Part shown: positions 17,430-25,681 of the stretch, one piece after another
Numbering within the stretch: the stretch's first letter is position 1
Layout of the letters: each line of letters opens with the position of its first letter
DNA from: a virus
Direction: 5' to 3' (one strand)
Length of the DNA: 47,466 nucleotides
IMG/VR virus record: IMGVR_UViG_3300033144_007115
Location: 1-47,466 of that record
Position numbers and translations under genes: made by a program
The notes under the pieces: model-generated
What the model was told of the DNA's origin: nothing
What the model saw: only the letters and a program-made list of their open reading frames with translations
The model's database searches: none

Positions 17430-19110
17430 TCAACTCTAATTTATTATTATTAATTCTCTCTCTCACTTGTGTAAGAGTAGTTTTATTATAAAACTTACCG
17501 TCTTCAAAGATAGTTTGTAAAGCTCCAGCCTCTTCATTTTCCCATTTACATTGGTCTATTAATACATATCCAGTATCAAAATCCTTTGCAACAGTTAACA
17601 AACCTTTAGCACTTTTCTTAGTACCATCATCAGTAATAGGGTCTTTAAAGATTTCTCTTCCCTCTGTTTCTGGTAAATTAGGATTTCTAGGTGCATTTAG
17701 GTCTTTAATGATTTCTACATAGGTAGCCTTCATTGCAAATCCAAATGTATCTCTAGTATTAAACTGATAAGTAAAACTACCAATACCCAATACAATATTT
17801 GTACTAGCAAAACCTTTATCTTCTAATCTCTTACAGATTTCTTCAGCTCTTTCTAAAGTAATAGAATCACCATAGATAGCTCCAATATGAGGGTCAAGTA
17901 CTTTATAACCTTGATTGTTCACTGTACCACCAAAAGTATCCCAAAGAAGTTCAATTACTCCTTTACTTTCAGGAGTATCTTCTAAATTTGCTTCTTCATA
18001 AAAATCTTCAATACCTGATTCCCATAAAGTAGCTTGTTCACTACCATAGTCCTCGCGGAATTGCTCAATTTCAGATGTTAAAGGTTTGTAGATAACTCCT
18101 TTATATTTAAAAAGATTACCTTTTTCTAATAATGAATCATCAATTTCCTCTACTTCTATAATATATCCCGGAATTGTACCACAAATAATCTCCACTGGGT
18201 CACCTGAATCAGGTCTAATTACTAATTTACCATCTCTAGCAAGAATCTCTTCTTTAAGTTCTGGTAAGTACTCTGTTAAAACTTTCCACAAATCCCAAGT
18301 ATCTGAAACTACTGAAAGTATACCTGTTGGGAAAGTTTTCATTAATCTTCTAAAAGTACCAAGTTCATCATCCTTACTACCTGCACACATAACACTGTGT
18401 TCAGTAGCATTTACAGAATGTACAACTGGTCCTGTTTCATCATAGTACTTTCTAGCACCATAAATAGTAGGTAAAGAATCATCCCCTAAAAATGATGTAG
18501 CATGGCCTAAGCCAGCGTTTATAGTAGATTCTATACCATCCATTCCTCTCATTGAGAAATTATGTCCTTGAAAATTTACAAAATCTACATTATTTTCATC
18601 TGTAGCTAAAGCATACTTTGTAAGATTACTCTTATATTGATGTGCAATAGTTGCAGCTGTCATTGGTTTCCATAACATAGTAGAAATTAAAGTCTCTAAA
18701 AAGTTAGTTAACCAATAAAAATCTGGGTTAGTATTATAAATAGTTAATACTGGTACACCCATAGGTACTAAAGTACCTTCTGGTAATGCTTTTACTTTTA
18801 AAGGTAAATATCCAAAATCATGGAGCCTCTCAATATGAGATACATCATAATCAGTATTTAAATACATTGAATATTCCCTCTTAATTTCTTCGCATACTTC
18901 TACCTTATCTTTATTAAAGAAATCATTTTCAAATATCTCTTGTATCTTCCTCATTACCATTTGTTGTCCAAATGACATTACTTTATCACATCCTTTAGGA
19001 GCATGTCTATTGCTTCTAGGTGTGAAATTACTATATACTAATGTTGTCCCTTTTGGGTACATTAGATGATGGCCTGTTTTATAGCCATCCGTTGCTAAAA
19101 ATGGATTCAT
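17419..19110 (-). CDS. nadV: Nicotinamide phosphoribosyltransferase-like enzyme (NAMPT/NadV, or NARP1 Namat)
   Basis: A 563-residue protein with the full NAMPT signature: TDGYKTGHHLMYP at the N-terminus, His238 in NATEHSV (the phosphorylated His of human NAMPT, His247), Asp270 in VSDTWD, RPDSGDP at 299-305, FGGTVNNQGYKVL, IYGDSITLERAEEI and LGIGSFTYQFNTRDTFGFAMK. An approximately 90-residue insert after RPDSGDP is common in bacterial and phage members. Classic members make NMN from nicotinamide and PRPP. In phages an almost identical-looking enzyme, Namat, joins nicotinamide to ADP-ribose pyrophosphate and so makes NAD+ directly; its partner is a Prs-like protein, exactly as found two genes upstream here. 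The start overlaps the HAD gene by four bases (ATGA). Motifs alone cannot tell NAMPT from Namat; no NMN adenylyltransferase is visible in this window. Confidence 0.92.
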   Translation of the reverse strand: MNPFLATDGYKTGHHLMYPKGTTLVYSNFTPRSNRHAPKGCDKVMSFGQQMVMRKIQEIFENDFFNKDKVEVCEEIKREYSMYLNTDYDVSHIERLHDFGYLPLKVKALPEGTLVPMGVPVLTIYNTNPDFYWLTNFLETLISTMLWKPMTAATIAHQYKSNLTKYALATDENNVDFVNFQGHNFSMRGMDGIESTINAGLGHATSFLGDDSLPTIYGARKYYDETGPVVHSVNATEHSVMCAGSKDDELGTFRRLMKTFPTGILSVVSDTWDLWKVLTEYLPELKEEILARDGKLVIRPDSGDPVEIICGTIPGYIIEVEEIDDSLLEKGNLFKYKGVIYKPLTSEIEQFREDYGSEQATLWESGIEDFYEEANLEDTPESKGVIELLWDTFGGTVNNQGYKVLDPHIGAIYGDSITLERAEEICKRLEDKGFASTNIVLGIGSFTYQFNTRDTFGFAMKATYVEIIKDLNAPRNPNLPETEGREIFKDPITDDGTKKSAKGLLTVAKDFDTGYVLIDQCKWENEEAGALQTIFEDGKFYNKTTLTQVRERINNNKLELNEV

Positions 19111-19532
19111 CCTACTTCAGTTAATGTTTCACCTTTGTTTTTATTTTTTATTGAAAGTACTTGTTTAGCAGCACCTTCTAATACTGTATATGCATAGTCT
19201 AAACCTGACCTATCACACAATTGCCAATTATAATAAGGTTTCCCTTCATTCCCATAAGGAAGTTCAATTGGATTTTGATTAATAGAGTCAATAAATAGAC
19301 CTTTACTAATACAATACTCTGTTATTTCACTATATCTACTTTCATTAGAGGCAGTGTGAATCATAATATAAGCACCAATAGTTTTACACCATTTCACTAA
19401 TTCCATGACTTTATCACAATCTTCTTTTGAATTATATTTCCAATGAAATAAAGTATCATCATAATCAACAGCTAAAACAATTTTTCCATGTTCTATCCAT
19501 TCTTTGACTAATCTTTCTATATCTTTTTTCAT
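19107..19532 (-). CDS. HAD-superfamily phosphatase inside the NAD operon
   Basis: A 141-residue protein with HAD motif I at residues 23-27 (DYDDT, in VDYDDTLFHW), motif II at HTAS, and a late KPYYNWQLCDRSGLD segment that supplies the Lys and acidic residues of motifs III/IV. It has no cap domain of any size, so it resembles the short phage HAD hydrolases that act on nucleotides or DNA ends. It overlaps the Prs-like gene by four bases upstream and the NAMPT-like gene by four bases downstream, so the three are almost certainly made together. Its substrate is unknown; a phosphorylated ribose or nucleotide intermediate of NAD chemistry is the natural guess. Confidence 0.75.
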   Translation of the reverse strand: MKKDIERLVKEWIEHGKIVLAVDYDDTLFHWKYNSKEDCDKVMELVKWCKTIGAYIMIHTASNESRYSEITEYCISKGLFIDSINQNPIELPYGNEGKPYYNWQLCDRSGLDYAYTVLEGAAKQVLSIKNKNKGETLTEVG

Positions 19533-20440
19533 AAAATTTCATTAAGTTTAATTTGGGTTGCAACTTCTCCTATTGTTTTACCTTTAAAAAGATACCACCC
19601 ATCATAACCACTATTTCTAATAGAGTCTGTATAGTAAATATGTTTAAAAGTCTGCCCTAAGTCTTCAAACCCTCTACTAAATATACCATGACTAACTACT
19701 AGAAATAAATCTCCCGCATCTTTTTTCTTAAGTTCCTCCGCTAATCCCATAAAAGTACCCCCACCATCACAAATATCATCTACAATAACACAGGGTCTTT
19801 TGGCTAAATTACCAGAATATACTTCAAAACCAGATAATTTACCTGTTTCCAAGTCTCTAGTTTTATCACACTTAATCATACTATAATCTTTAGCAGGTTT
19901 AAGTGTTTTCATTAAAGCAACAATCTTTTTATTAGCCCCAGCATCTGGGCAAATTACAGTAGGTACTTTACCTTTAGTATGCTTCTTAACTATGTCTTGA
20001 ATAGCCATATTGACAAAAGCATGATTATCTATAATCACAGGCTTATCAAGAGCTATTCCAACTCCATCAGAATGTGGGTCAAAAACAGTGACTTTTGCAA
20101 ATCCCATTCTATTAATCATATTAGCATATACTTTTACAGTTAATGCTTCTCCTGGATTACAAACTCTATCCTGCCTAGCTCCTGGAAAATAAGGTAAAAA
20201 TAAATTTATCTTTTCTACAGGATACTCATGCCTTTTAATAGCATCTACAGCTATCGCTAATAATCCTAAGTCATTAAATGAGTTAATTCTATGAGTTATA
20301 GTTATTGTTTTTGCTAATTTAATGTCTAATATTCTAAAATTAGGTTCTCCCCCACTAAAAATACTACTTTTAAAGTTAATACCTTTTGAAGTTGATTTTT
20401 TAAAAATATCAAAATTTGAAGATAAGTTTAAGTACATCAT
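19529..20440 (-). CDS. prs: Ribose-phosphate pyrophosphokinase-like enzyme (Prs, or NARP1 Adps)
   Basis: A 303-residue PRPP-synthetase family protein: PYFPGARQDR at 83-92, PDAGANKK at 165-172, a catalytic flexible loop KCDKTR at 190-195, and the PRPP-binding loop VIVDDICDGGGTF at 218-230. The usual DLHAxQIQGFF segment is replaced by DPHSDGVGIAL, so it is a divergent member. The housekeeping reaction is ATP plus ribose-5-phosphate to PRPP. Phage homologues called Adps instead pyrophosphorylate ADP-ribose, feeding the Namat step of NAD+ reconstitution. Coupling to a HAD and a NAMPT-like gene favours an NAD role, but PRPP supply for NAMPT is equally consistent with sequence. A second ATG lies one codon downstream. 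Confidence 0.9.
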   Translation of the reverse strand: MMYLNLSSNFDIFKKSTSKGINFKSSIFSGGEPNFRILDIKLAKTITITHRINSFNDLGLLAIAVDAIKRHEYPVEKINLFLPYFPGARQDRVCNPGEALTVKVYANMINRMGFAKVTVFDPHSDGVGIALDKPVIIDNHAFVNMAIQDIVKKHTKGKVPTVICPDAGANKKIVALMKTLKPAKDYSMIKCDKTRDLETGKLSGFEVYSGNLAKRPCVIVDDICDGGGTFMGLAEELKKKDAGDLFLVVSHGIFSRGFEDLGQTFKHIYYTDSIRNSGYDGWYLFKGKTIGEVATQIKLNEIL

Positions 20441-20454
20441 ATTTTAAATTTTTT

Positions 20455-20469
20455 GGGGATTATCTCCCC
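20455..20469 (-). promoter_or_regulatory. Intercistronic hairpin upstream of the Prs-like gene
   Basis: GGGGAGATAATCCCC on the minus strand forms a five-base-pair GC stem that contains the stop codon of the phosphatase gene and ends 14 bases before the Prs-like start. It is followed by A residues, not T, so it is not a standard terminator. Its placement copies the terminators at 22387 and 28008, suggesting a role in mRNA processing or in setting expression of the next gene. Confidence 0.4.
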
Positions 20470-21245
20470 ATTTCTCCTGGATATAAATCACTAGAATAAT
20501 CACTTTGCCAATATTCTTTTGTGTCTATATCCATAATTGTTAATTTACCACTATGTCCAGCCCCTGTATCTAAATTCCATACATTGCACCTATTCATTGG
20601 TATTGTTATTTGTTTATTATTCTTCTCTATTACATACTCAGGATAATGTGGTTTACATTTCCAATTTGTTGTTGCAGTGTGCCCTATAAATACTTCTTTA
20701 TGCTTTAAAAATCTAGTATATTTAGGAGGAACATCATTTTTAAGGTCTTTATTTCCATGTGACATTAAGGCCAAATTCCATAAATCTCTGTCCCAATAAT
20801 AATCAGCTTGGTACTTCTCATGCCCTAATCCCTTTCTAGAGATGAAACCACCATGAACAAAACCATTATTATCCTCATCTATGTAATAATTATGTAATTT
20901 TCTAAAAAATGCCCTATGCTCCTCATCTGCTAATAAGCCAGTTCTAATATAAGAGTCAATTGTTGTTTTTGCTCCTTGTTCTACCCACATACTAGGAGAT
21001 TGTCCTCTTAATAGCCATTCTTCACACCATTTATCATGATTACCTCTTAAAAATACAGTACCATATTTAGCTTTTTTATCTATATCTATTAAATACTGAA
21101 TAAGCTCAGAACTATGGGACCAACCATCAACATAGTCTCCTAAAAATATTAATTTGTCTTTAGTATAGTCATAACTACACCTAGTTAGACACTGTATTAG
21201 AGCTATTAGAGCACCATGTATGTCCCCTACTACTAGTTTTCTCAT
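20460..21245 (-). CDS. Calcineurin-like metallophosphatase (ApaH/PrpE type)
   Basis: A 261-residue protein with the PPP-family motifs in order: GDIHG at 8-12, GDYVDG at 37-42, RGNHDKW at about residue 69, and GHTATTNW plus a later His near the C-terminus. The length and the GDxHG/GDxxDG/GNHD set match symmetrical Ap4A hydrolases and protein phosphatases of the ApaH/PrpE/lambda-PP type. Likely substrates are dinucleoside polyphosphates or phosphoproteins; sequence does not decide. It directly precedes the Prs-like gene (19 bases apart, with a hairpin between), so it may belong to the same nucleotide-metabolism transcript. Confidence 0.85.
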   Translation of the reverse strand: MRKLVVGDIHGALIALIQCLTRCSYDYTKDKLIFLGDYVDGWSHSSELIQYLIDIDKKAKYGTVFLRGNHDKWCEEWLLRGQSPSMWVEQGAKTTIDSYIRTGLLADEEHRAFFRKLHNYYIDEDNNGFVHGGFISRKGLGHEKYQADYYWDRDLWNLALMSHGNKDLKNDVPPKYTRFLKHKEVFIGHTATTNWKCKPHYPEYVIEKNNKQITIPMNRCNVWNLDTGAGHSGKLTIMDIDTKEYWQSDYSSDLYPGEMGR

Positions 21246-21246
21246 C

Positions 21247-21420
21247 TTAAATGTCTAAATCTACATCTATAGTTACACATTTTCCTTTACACTTTGCACA
21301 ATCTTTATTCCCCTGTGCATCTTTTAAAATATATAACTGTTTCTTTTCTTCCCACTCTGCCCAAGCATCTATAACCTCGCTTTCGGCTTGGCAAATTTTA
21401 CATACTTTCTTTATTTTCAT
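21247..21420 (-). CDS. Small zinc-ribbon protein, 57 residues
   Basis: The frame encodes MKIKKVCKICQAESEVIDAW and onwards, with CxxC at residues 7-10 and a second pair CAKCKGKC near residues 41-48: a four-cysteine zinc ribbon. It ends one base before the phosphatase start. Its leader is AAATTTTAAAGATATG, a start context shared with several genes in this operon. Function unknown. Confidence 0.6.
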   Translation of the reverse strand: MKIKKVCKICQAESEVIDAWAEWEEKKQLYILKDAQGNKDCAKCKGKCVTIDVDLDI

Positions 21421-21442
21421 ATCTTTAAAATTTAATCTTTAC

Positions 21443-22090
21443 TTATTGCCTTTTTGTATAAAAAAGTGTGTCTTTTCCAACATGTTTAAATAATTCTTTA
21501 GTGCCCCTAATTAATAGTCTTTTTTTAGTATAGGCAGCAGAATGGTGACTTGAAAATTTGGAGGTACTACAAGCTACTTTATTAGCCCATAAAAGTCTTT
21601 TTAATGGGTCTTTACATCTCTTAGAGTTTTTTAACGTAGTAAAGAATTTATCTCTATCAAAATATTCCCCACCAGGAGTATGCCATAAGTATCTTATAAA
21701 ATTTAAAACTACTAAATTTTGCCCATAAGTATCTAATAGCTTATATTTAATATGGTGCCTACCCTTTAATTTTACTATTTCACAAGGAGTAATTTGATTC
21801 ACTATTCCTACTACTAAGTCAACATATTTTAAGGTTTCCTTTTCTTTATATTTAACTATATAAATATTTCCATCTTTGGATATTTTCTTATATATTCCTA
21901 TATTTGGAATATTGTAATTAGTTCTATTTTTTGAAAAACCCCATTTATCAAATTTTAATAAATTTTTTAAAACATATTTTTTGTTAATAGTAGAATAGCT
22001 AATTCCTTGCCAACAAGCACTATTACTATTTTTTACTATTTCTCCATATTTTTTTGTAATTATGGAATAATAACATTGACATCCTCTCAT
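21443..22090 (-). CDS. Hypothetical basic protein, 215 residues
   Basis: A strongly basic protein with several Cys and His residues in the N-terminal 30 residues and near residue 170 (SSHHSAAYTKKRLLI). No known family recognised. A central segment (HHIKYKLLDTYGQN, then VLNFIRYLWHTPGGEYFDRD) loosely resembles a segment of the 335-residue protein at 40019-41026. It ends 22 bases before the 57-residue zinc-ribbon gene and starts 3 bases after the 93-residue gene stops. A DNA- or RNA-binding role would fit the charge but is not shown. Confidence 0.6.
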   Translation of the reverse strand: MRGCQCYYSIITKKYGEIVKNSNSACWQGISYSTINKKYVLKNLLKFDKWGFSKNRTNYNIPNIGIYKKISKDGNIYIVKYKEKETLKYVDLVVGIVNQITPCEIVKLKGRHHIKYKLLDTYGQNLVVLNFIRYLWHTPGGEYFDRDKFFTTLKNSKRCKDPLKRLLWANKVACSTSKFSSHHSAAYTKKRLLIRGTKELFKHVGKDTLFYTKRQ

Positions 22091-22093
22091 TTC

Positions 22094-22375
22094 TTATTTC
22101 TTTATTATGGTTAAAATTTCATGAATACCTATAATGCTTCCACTAACTTTTATATTTCTAACTATTATTGCTCCAATATGCCTATCTTCAGGATATTTTT
22201 CAGTTAATTCTTTGGGCCTCATCCTTGTTATTTTAAATTCTAATACTTTACTACTATGAGTTGTATAAGGATGTTTATGACTTTTATAAGTAACATAATC
22301 TCCTACTGACAATAACTCATCTCCTACCCAGAAGCAATCTAAAGGGTAATTAAATACTCTACTATATTCACTCAT
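22094..22375 (-). CDS. Hypothetical protein, 93 residues
   Basis: A 93-residue protein, mostly beta by appearance, with a segment VGDELLSVGDYVTYKSHKHP that suggests an SH3/KOW-like barrel. The start codon lies 11 bases after the terminator hairpin that follows the ribonucleotide reductase gene, so there is no room for a promoter, and expression must come by read-through or RNA processing. Family not recognised. Confidence 0.6.
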   Translation of the reverse strand: MSEYSRVFNYPLDCFWVGDELLSVGDYVTYKSHKHPYTTHSSKVLEFKITRMRPKELTEKYPEDRHIGAIIVRNIKVSGSIIGIHEILTIIKK

Positions 22376-22386
22376 AATTAATAAAA

Positions 22387-22404
22387 GGGGAGTATTACCT
22401 CCCC
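22387..22404 (-). terminator. Terminator-like hairpin after the ribonucleotide reductase
   Basis: GGGGAG, loop GTAATA, CTCCCC followed by TTTTATT on the minus strand: an intrinsic terminator just after the reductase stop. The next ATG is only 11 bases further, so it probably acts as a partial terminator or attenuator within the operon. Confidence 0.7.
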
Positions 22405-22412
22405 TATTTTTT

Positions 22413-24374
22413 TTAAATTATACAAGAATCGTTGTTACAAAACTTTTCTACTGTAGAGTCTTCAGAAAGTGCTTTCAAATTTAATAATTTTAAATCCTTA
22501 GCCTTTTCTATAAACTCCTCTTTTGTTATTCCTTCATATGGCATTTGCTCATATGCTCCTTCCTTAGTTTTAGGTAAAAAACTGATTCCTTTTAAATCAT
22601 ATTGTGCATAATTCAATACTTGTTTAATTTGGTCAGCTTCATGCTCTTTAGATGAAACTGTACAACTAACTTGATTGTCTGCCCAATATCTCTGTACAAA
22701 TGTAGCTAACCATACTTGTTCCCACATTGATACTTTTTCAACTGTTCTTACCCCCTCTAATTTAGAGACAGGAACTTCTACTACCATGGAGGAGCTATCA
22801 TATTTGTCCTCTTCTACATGGTAACCGCCTTTCTTACAGATTTCCCATAATTTGGATAATTTTGAAATTCTGATTCTTCTTATGTAATAGTCTCTCTCTG
22901 GAAAGTGTATCCCAGGTGATGCACCAGCTAGTAAACTAACTGTACCACTTGGCTTTACAGAGGTAGTCTTTATACTTCTAGGAATAGCTAACCAATCTGA
23001 ATATAATTCATCATAGTGTTGAATAGTTTTATATCCTATTTCACACCATCTTTTATACTCATGTATTCCTCTTCTATCTAAGAACATTGCAATACCTGAC
23101 TGAGATAGTCCTATCCTTCTATTTCTAAGCATTACTCTGTTAGACTCAACCCAATGGGTAGAAACTAAAGTAACTGTCTTAGAATAGAGATATGCGAACT
23201 TCAGAGTTCTTTGGTAGTCCTCTATACTATCATGATGCTCAGGGAATGTTTCCACTAAGTTACATAACTCTTTATCTTCTAAGGTTTGCTCTAAGCAAGG
23301 ATTACCTCCCATTGCTTTTTTGTCCTTATAATTACGAGCTTCACACATTCTTCCATAATCTTGTGCATTCTGCAGGTATTCATAACCTGGTTCACCATTA
23401 ATGGAAGTTCTTTGGGCTGGAATACTATAATCCATACCTACATCAGCAAATATTGAATTATTAGAAGTCCACCCAAATTCTTGTCTGTGCTCGTTAATCT
23501 TATAATTTTTGAGGTCTAGATATTCAGCTTTATTAGGCCCAAATACTATCTCAGCAGTTCTTCTTACATTACCTGCAACTACACAAACCCCAATCCAATT
23601 CATTATATCTGTGATATTAGTAATACTAATAGGTTTCCCTATTACTTTATCTAATAAATCAGTTATTGTAGTATGAATTCTTTTAAGTGGGTCTGGTCCT
23701 GAACTTACTCCCCCAAATGTTTTAATAGGTGCCCCTTCTGGCCTGATTTTGCTATAATCAAATTCAGGATATGCCTCTCCTTTAAAATAAGCATTAATAA
23801 GGATACCTAAACTATCTACCCAACCTTCTCTTGTATCAGGTATAGTATATTTGATAATTCCAACTGGTTTTTTGATTGTTAATTTATTCTCCCCTTTAAC
23901 ATCAAAACCAACTCCTACACCTAACATAGACATGTCCATTAGAAATTCAAATGGTTTTGAAAATTCTTTGTCTATATTTAAAGTAGTAGTAAAAGCGCAA
24001 TTATTAAGGGCTGCGCCTAACCCTCTTTCTTCTATGATATCTGTACCCATAGCCCACAAACCTCTACCAGGAGGTGTAAACTTAAAGTTCCAAATTCTTT
24101 CAAACATCTCTGATGCTGATTCTTGTGCTTTAACTTCATCCCATCCTAAACCATTGCTTATGATATGCCTCTTTTGTATAGAATAAGTTCCATTTACTAC
24201 TCTTTCTACACAATCAGTCCAGTCTTCATTTCTCCCATTTTCTTTTAACCTAGAATAAGTTCTATAAAAAGTTAATTCTCCTAATACACCAAAACCAAAT
24301 TTAGGTGTTTTAGTTTTGAATTCTTTTATAATTCCTTTATCTAGATTAAATTTTTCTCTAGTACTTTTACTCAT
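22413..24374 (-). CDS. nrdJ: Adenosylcobalamin-dependent ribonucleoside-triphosphate reductase (class II RNR)
   Basis: A 653-residue monomeric class II reductase of the Lactobacillus RTPR type. Cys126 in ALNNCAF and Cys371 in ELCNLVETFP match the redox pair; Cys360 and Glu362 in NPCLEQ match the thiyl-radical Cys and the catalytic Glu. Cys646 and Cys651 in the C-terminal FCNNDSCII match the swinging dithiol that re-reduces the active site. It makes dNTPs from NTPs for phage DNA synthesis and needs cobalamin from the host, but works with or without oxygen. RTPRs are usually around 740 residues, so this is a trimmed version. It ends just before a terminator hairpin and overlaps the 199-residue gene by 8 bases. 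Confidence 0.93.
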   Translation of the reverse strand: MSKSTREKFNLDKGIIKEFKTKTPKFGFGVLGELTFYRTYSRLKENGRNEDWTDCVERVVNGTYSIQKRHIISNGLGWDEVKAQESASEMFERIWNFKFTPPGRGLWAMGTDIIEERGLGAALNNCAFTTTLNIDKEFSKPFEFLMDMSMLGVGVGFDVKGENKLTIKKPVGIIKYTIPDTREGWVDSLGILINAYFKGEAYPEFDYSKIRPEGAPIKTFGGVSSGPDPLKRIHTTITDLLDKVIGKPISITNITDIMNWIGVCVVAGNVRRTAEIVFGPNKAEYLDLKNYKINEHRQEFGWTSNNSIFADVGMDYSIPAQRTSINGEPGYEYLQNAQDYGRMCEARNYKDKKAMGGNPCLEQTLEDKELCNLVETFPEHHDSIEDYQRTLKFAYLYSKTVTLVSTHWVESNRVMLRNRRIGLSQSGIAMFLDRRGIHEYKRWCEIGYKTIQHYDELYSDWLAIPRSIKTTSVKPSGTVSLLAGASPGIHFPERDYYIRRIRISKLSKLWEICKKGGYHVEEDKYDSSSMVVEVPVSKLEGVRTVEKVSMWEQVWLATFVQRYWADNQVSCTVSSKEHEADQIKQVLNYAQYDLKGISFLPKTKEGAYEQMPYEGITKEEFIEKAKDLKLLNLKALSEDSTVEKFCNNDSCII

Positions 24375-24939
24375 TTTCTCCTTCTTCTCTTAGCTCTTCA
24401 AATTTAAAAGTATTTGTTTTCATATATTCCTGAAATATTTCTACTTTTGTATCTGGTATAGAGCCTATTTCTTGATTTCTATCAATTTTTTGTCCGACTT
24501 TTCTCTCCCACTCTCTAAATTTATCTTCTGTTCTATAAAGGACTTTACCTACATCACTTTTACTCCCTATATTGTGAAATTTAAAAATCTTTCTTTTATA
24601 TTCATCAGAAAATATTGAATACTTTCCTTTTTTAAAAAGTTCATATTCTTTCTTATACTTTTCAGGTACTTCAAAATAATACATAACATGTGTATTATCA
24701 GGGTCATAATTTCCCCCATAATTTGGATACATTTTTATGTATTTTTCATACTCTTCAAACCTTTTTTCACCAGAAAATTTTAACAATAAGAATATCTTAT
24801 TCTCAAGTTCTGGTTTGTTCCTATCACCAATAAAACAATTTACTACGAAATTGAATTCTTTAGCATTATTACCTAACATAGGGAAAATATAGGTGTAAGA
24901 ACGTGTCTTCTTATCAACTGCCCATAATTCCTCAGTCAT
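24367..24939 (-). CDS. Hypothetical protein, about 190 residues
   Basis: A charged, soluble protein rich in Lys, Glu, Tyr and Phe, with no recognised motif. I place the start at the tenth codon of the open frame (MTEELWAVDKKTR), directly after the exonuclease stop (TAAAATG). The nine preceding codons are only the exonuclease end read out of frame; an ATG at 24966 is possible. The C-terminus overlaps the ribonucleotide reductase start. Between a nuclease and the reductase, a role in DNA or nucleotide metabolism is a guess. Confidence 0.6.
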   Translation of the reverse strand: MTEELWAVDKKTRSYTYIFPMLGNNAKEFNFVVNCFIGDRNKPELENKIFLLLKFSGEKRFEEYEKYIKMYPNYGGNYDPDNTHVMYYFEVPEKYKKEYELFKKGKYSIFSDEYKRKIFKFHNIGSKSDVGKVLYRTEDKFREWERKVGQKIDRNQEIGSIPDTKVEIFQEYMKTNTFKFEELREEGENE

Positions 24940-24940
24940 T

Positions 24941-25681
24941 TTACATAAAATTTTCCATGTCATCAAAATTCACTTCTCTCACTTCTGGTAGTTCAATATC
25001 TCTACCTATCTCTCTCTTCATATCTTCAGTGTTTTTTAAAAGGTACACTAATCTAAAATTCTCTTGAAATCTATATATTCCATTGGCAATCCCAAAGTGT
25101 TTTATATAAGCATCAAGTACAATATTTTTGTATGCGGTATCACCTTCACTAAGCAGTTTCTCTGCTTTTTTAGGGCCAATACCTGGTATACCTTCTATAT
25201 TATCAGTGGAATCTCCCATTAAGGTTTGCTTCCACAAAAAATGTTCAGCATTTGCTACACTAGTTGTAACAAACTCTCTTTTACCATAGTTATAATGTTT
25301 TCCTGCTGTCTGATATAAAACATCTTTATCAGGACTACATACTATAGTGTTCTCAGGGTCTTTATATTTAAAATAAGAAACTAGGTCATCTGCCTCAAGT
25401 AACTTTACTCCATGGCCTCCATGTCCTTGTCTTAAATATTGCAATAATGAGGGTAAAAGAATTGACTCTGATTTCTTTCTTTTGCCTTTATACGGTCTAG
25501 CATCAGCTATTTGATATCTGTAAGACTTGTTAGAAACAAATAATATATATTTCTCTGTTTCACAAGCATTCAAAATAATACTAATGTAATTATCTATGTT
25601 TTGAATTCCCTCTTCAAGAGTTGGATATCCCATAGAATAATAGGCTAAACTATCCCCATCAATTAACGCTAATTTGCTCAT
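24941..25681 (-). CDS. 5'-3' exonuclease / flap endonuclease
   Basis: A 246-residue FEN-family nuclease. The N-terminal LALIDGDSLAYY carries the first metal-binding Asp; EADDL at 96-100 and SPDKD at 116-120 carry further acidic ligands; GDSTDNIEGIPGIGPKKA at 156-173 is the helix-hairpin-helix DNA-binding motif with its acidic cluster. It removes 5' flaps and primers. The phage DNA polymerase at 41027 lacks the 5' nuclease domain of bacterial Pol I, so this separate protein supplies it. The C-terminus abuts the next gene, and the start overlaps the 98-residue gene by 23 bases. Confidence 0.9.
   Translation of the reverse strand: MSKLALIDGDSLAYYSMGYPTLEEGIQNIDNYISIILNACETEKYILFVSNKSYRYQIADARPYKGKRKKSESILLPSLLQYLRQGHGGHGVKLLEADDLVSYFKYKDPENTIVCSPDKDVLYQTAGKHYNYGKREFVTTSVANAEHFLWKQTLMGDSTDNIEGIPGIGPKKAEKLLSEGDTAYKNIVLDAYIKHFGIANGIYRFQENFRLVYLLKNTEDMKREIGRDIELPEVREVNFDDMENFM

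Noticed and set aside
17419-20440. NARP2-type pathway (NAMPT plus NMN adenylyltransferase)
   Set aside because: No adenylyltransferase motif (HxGH) was noticed in neighbouring genes; it may exist outside the window.
20455-20469. Intrinsic terminator after the phosphatase gene
   Set aside because: The hairpin is short and followed by A, not T, on the transcribed strand; listed as a regulatory hairpin instead.
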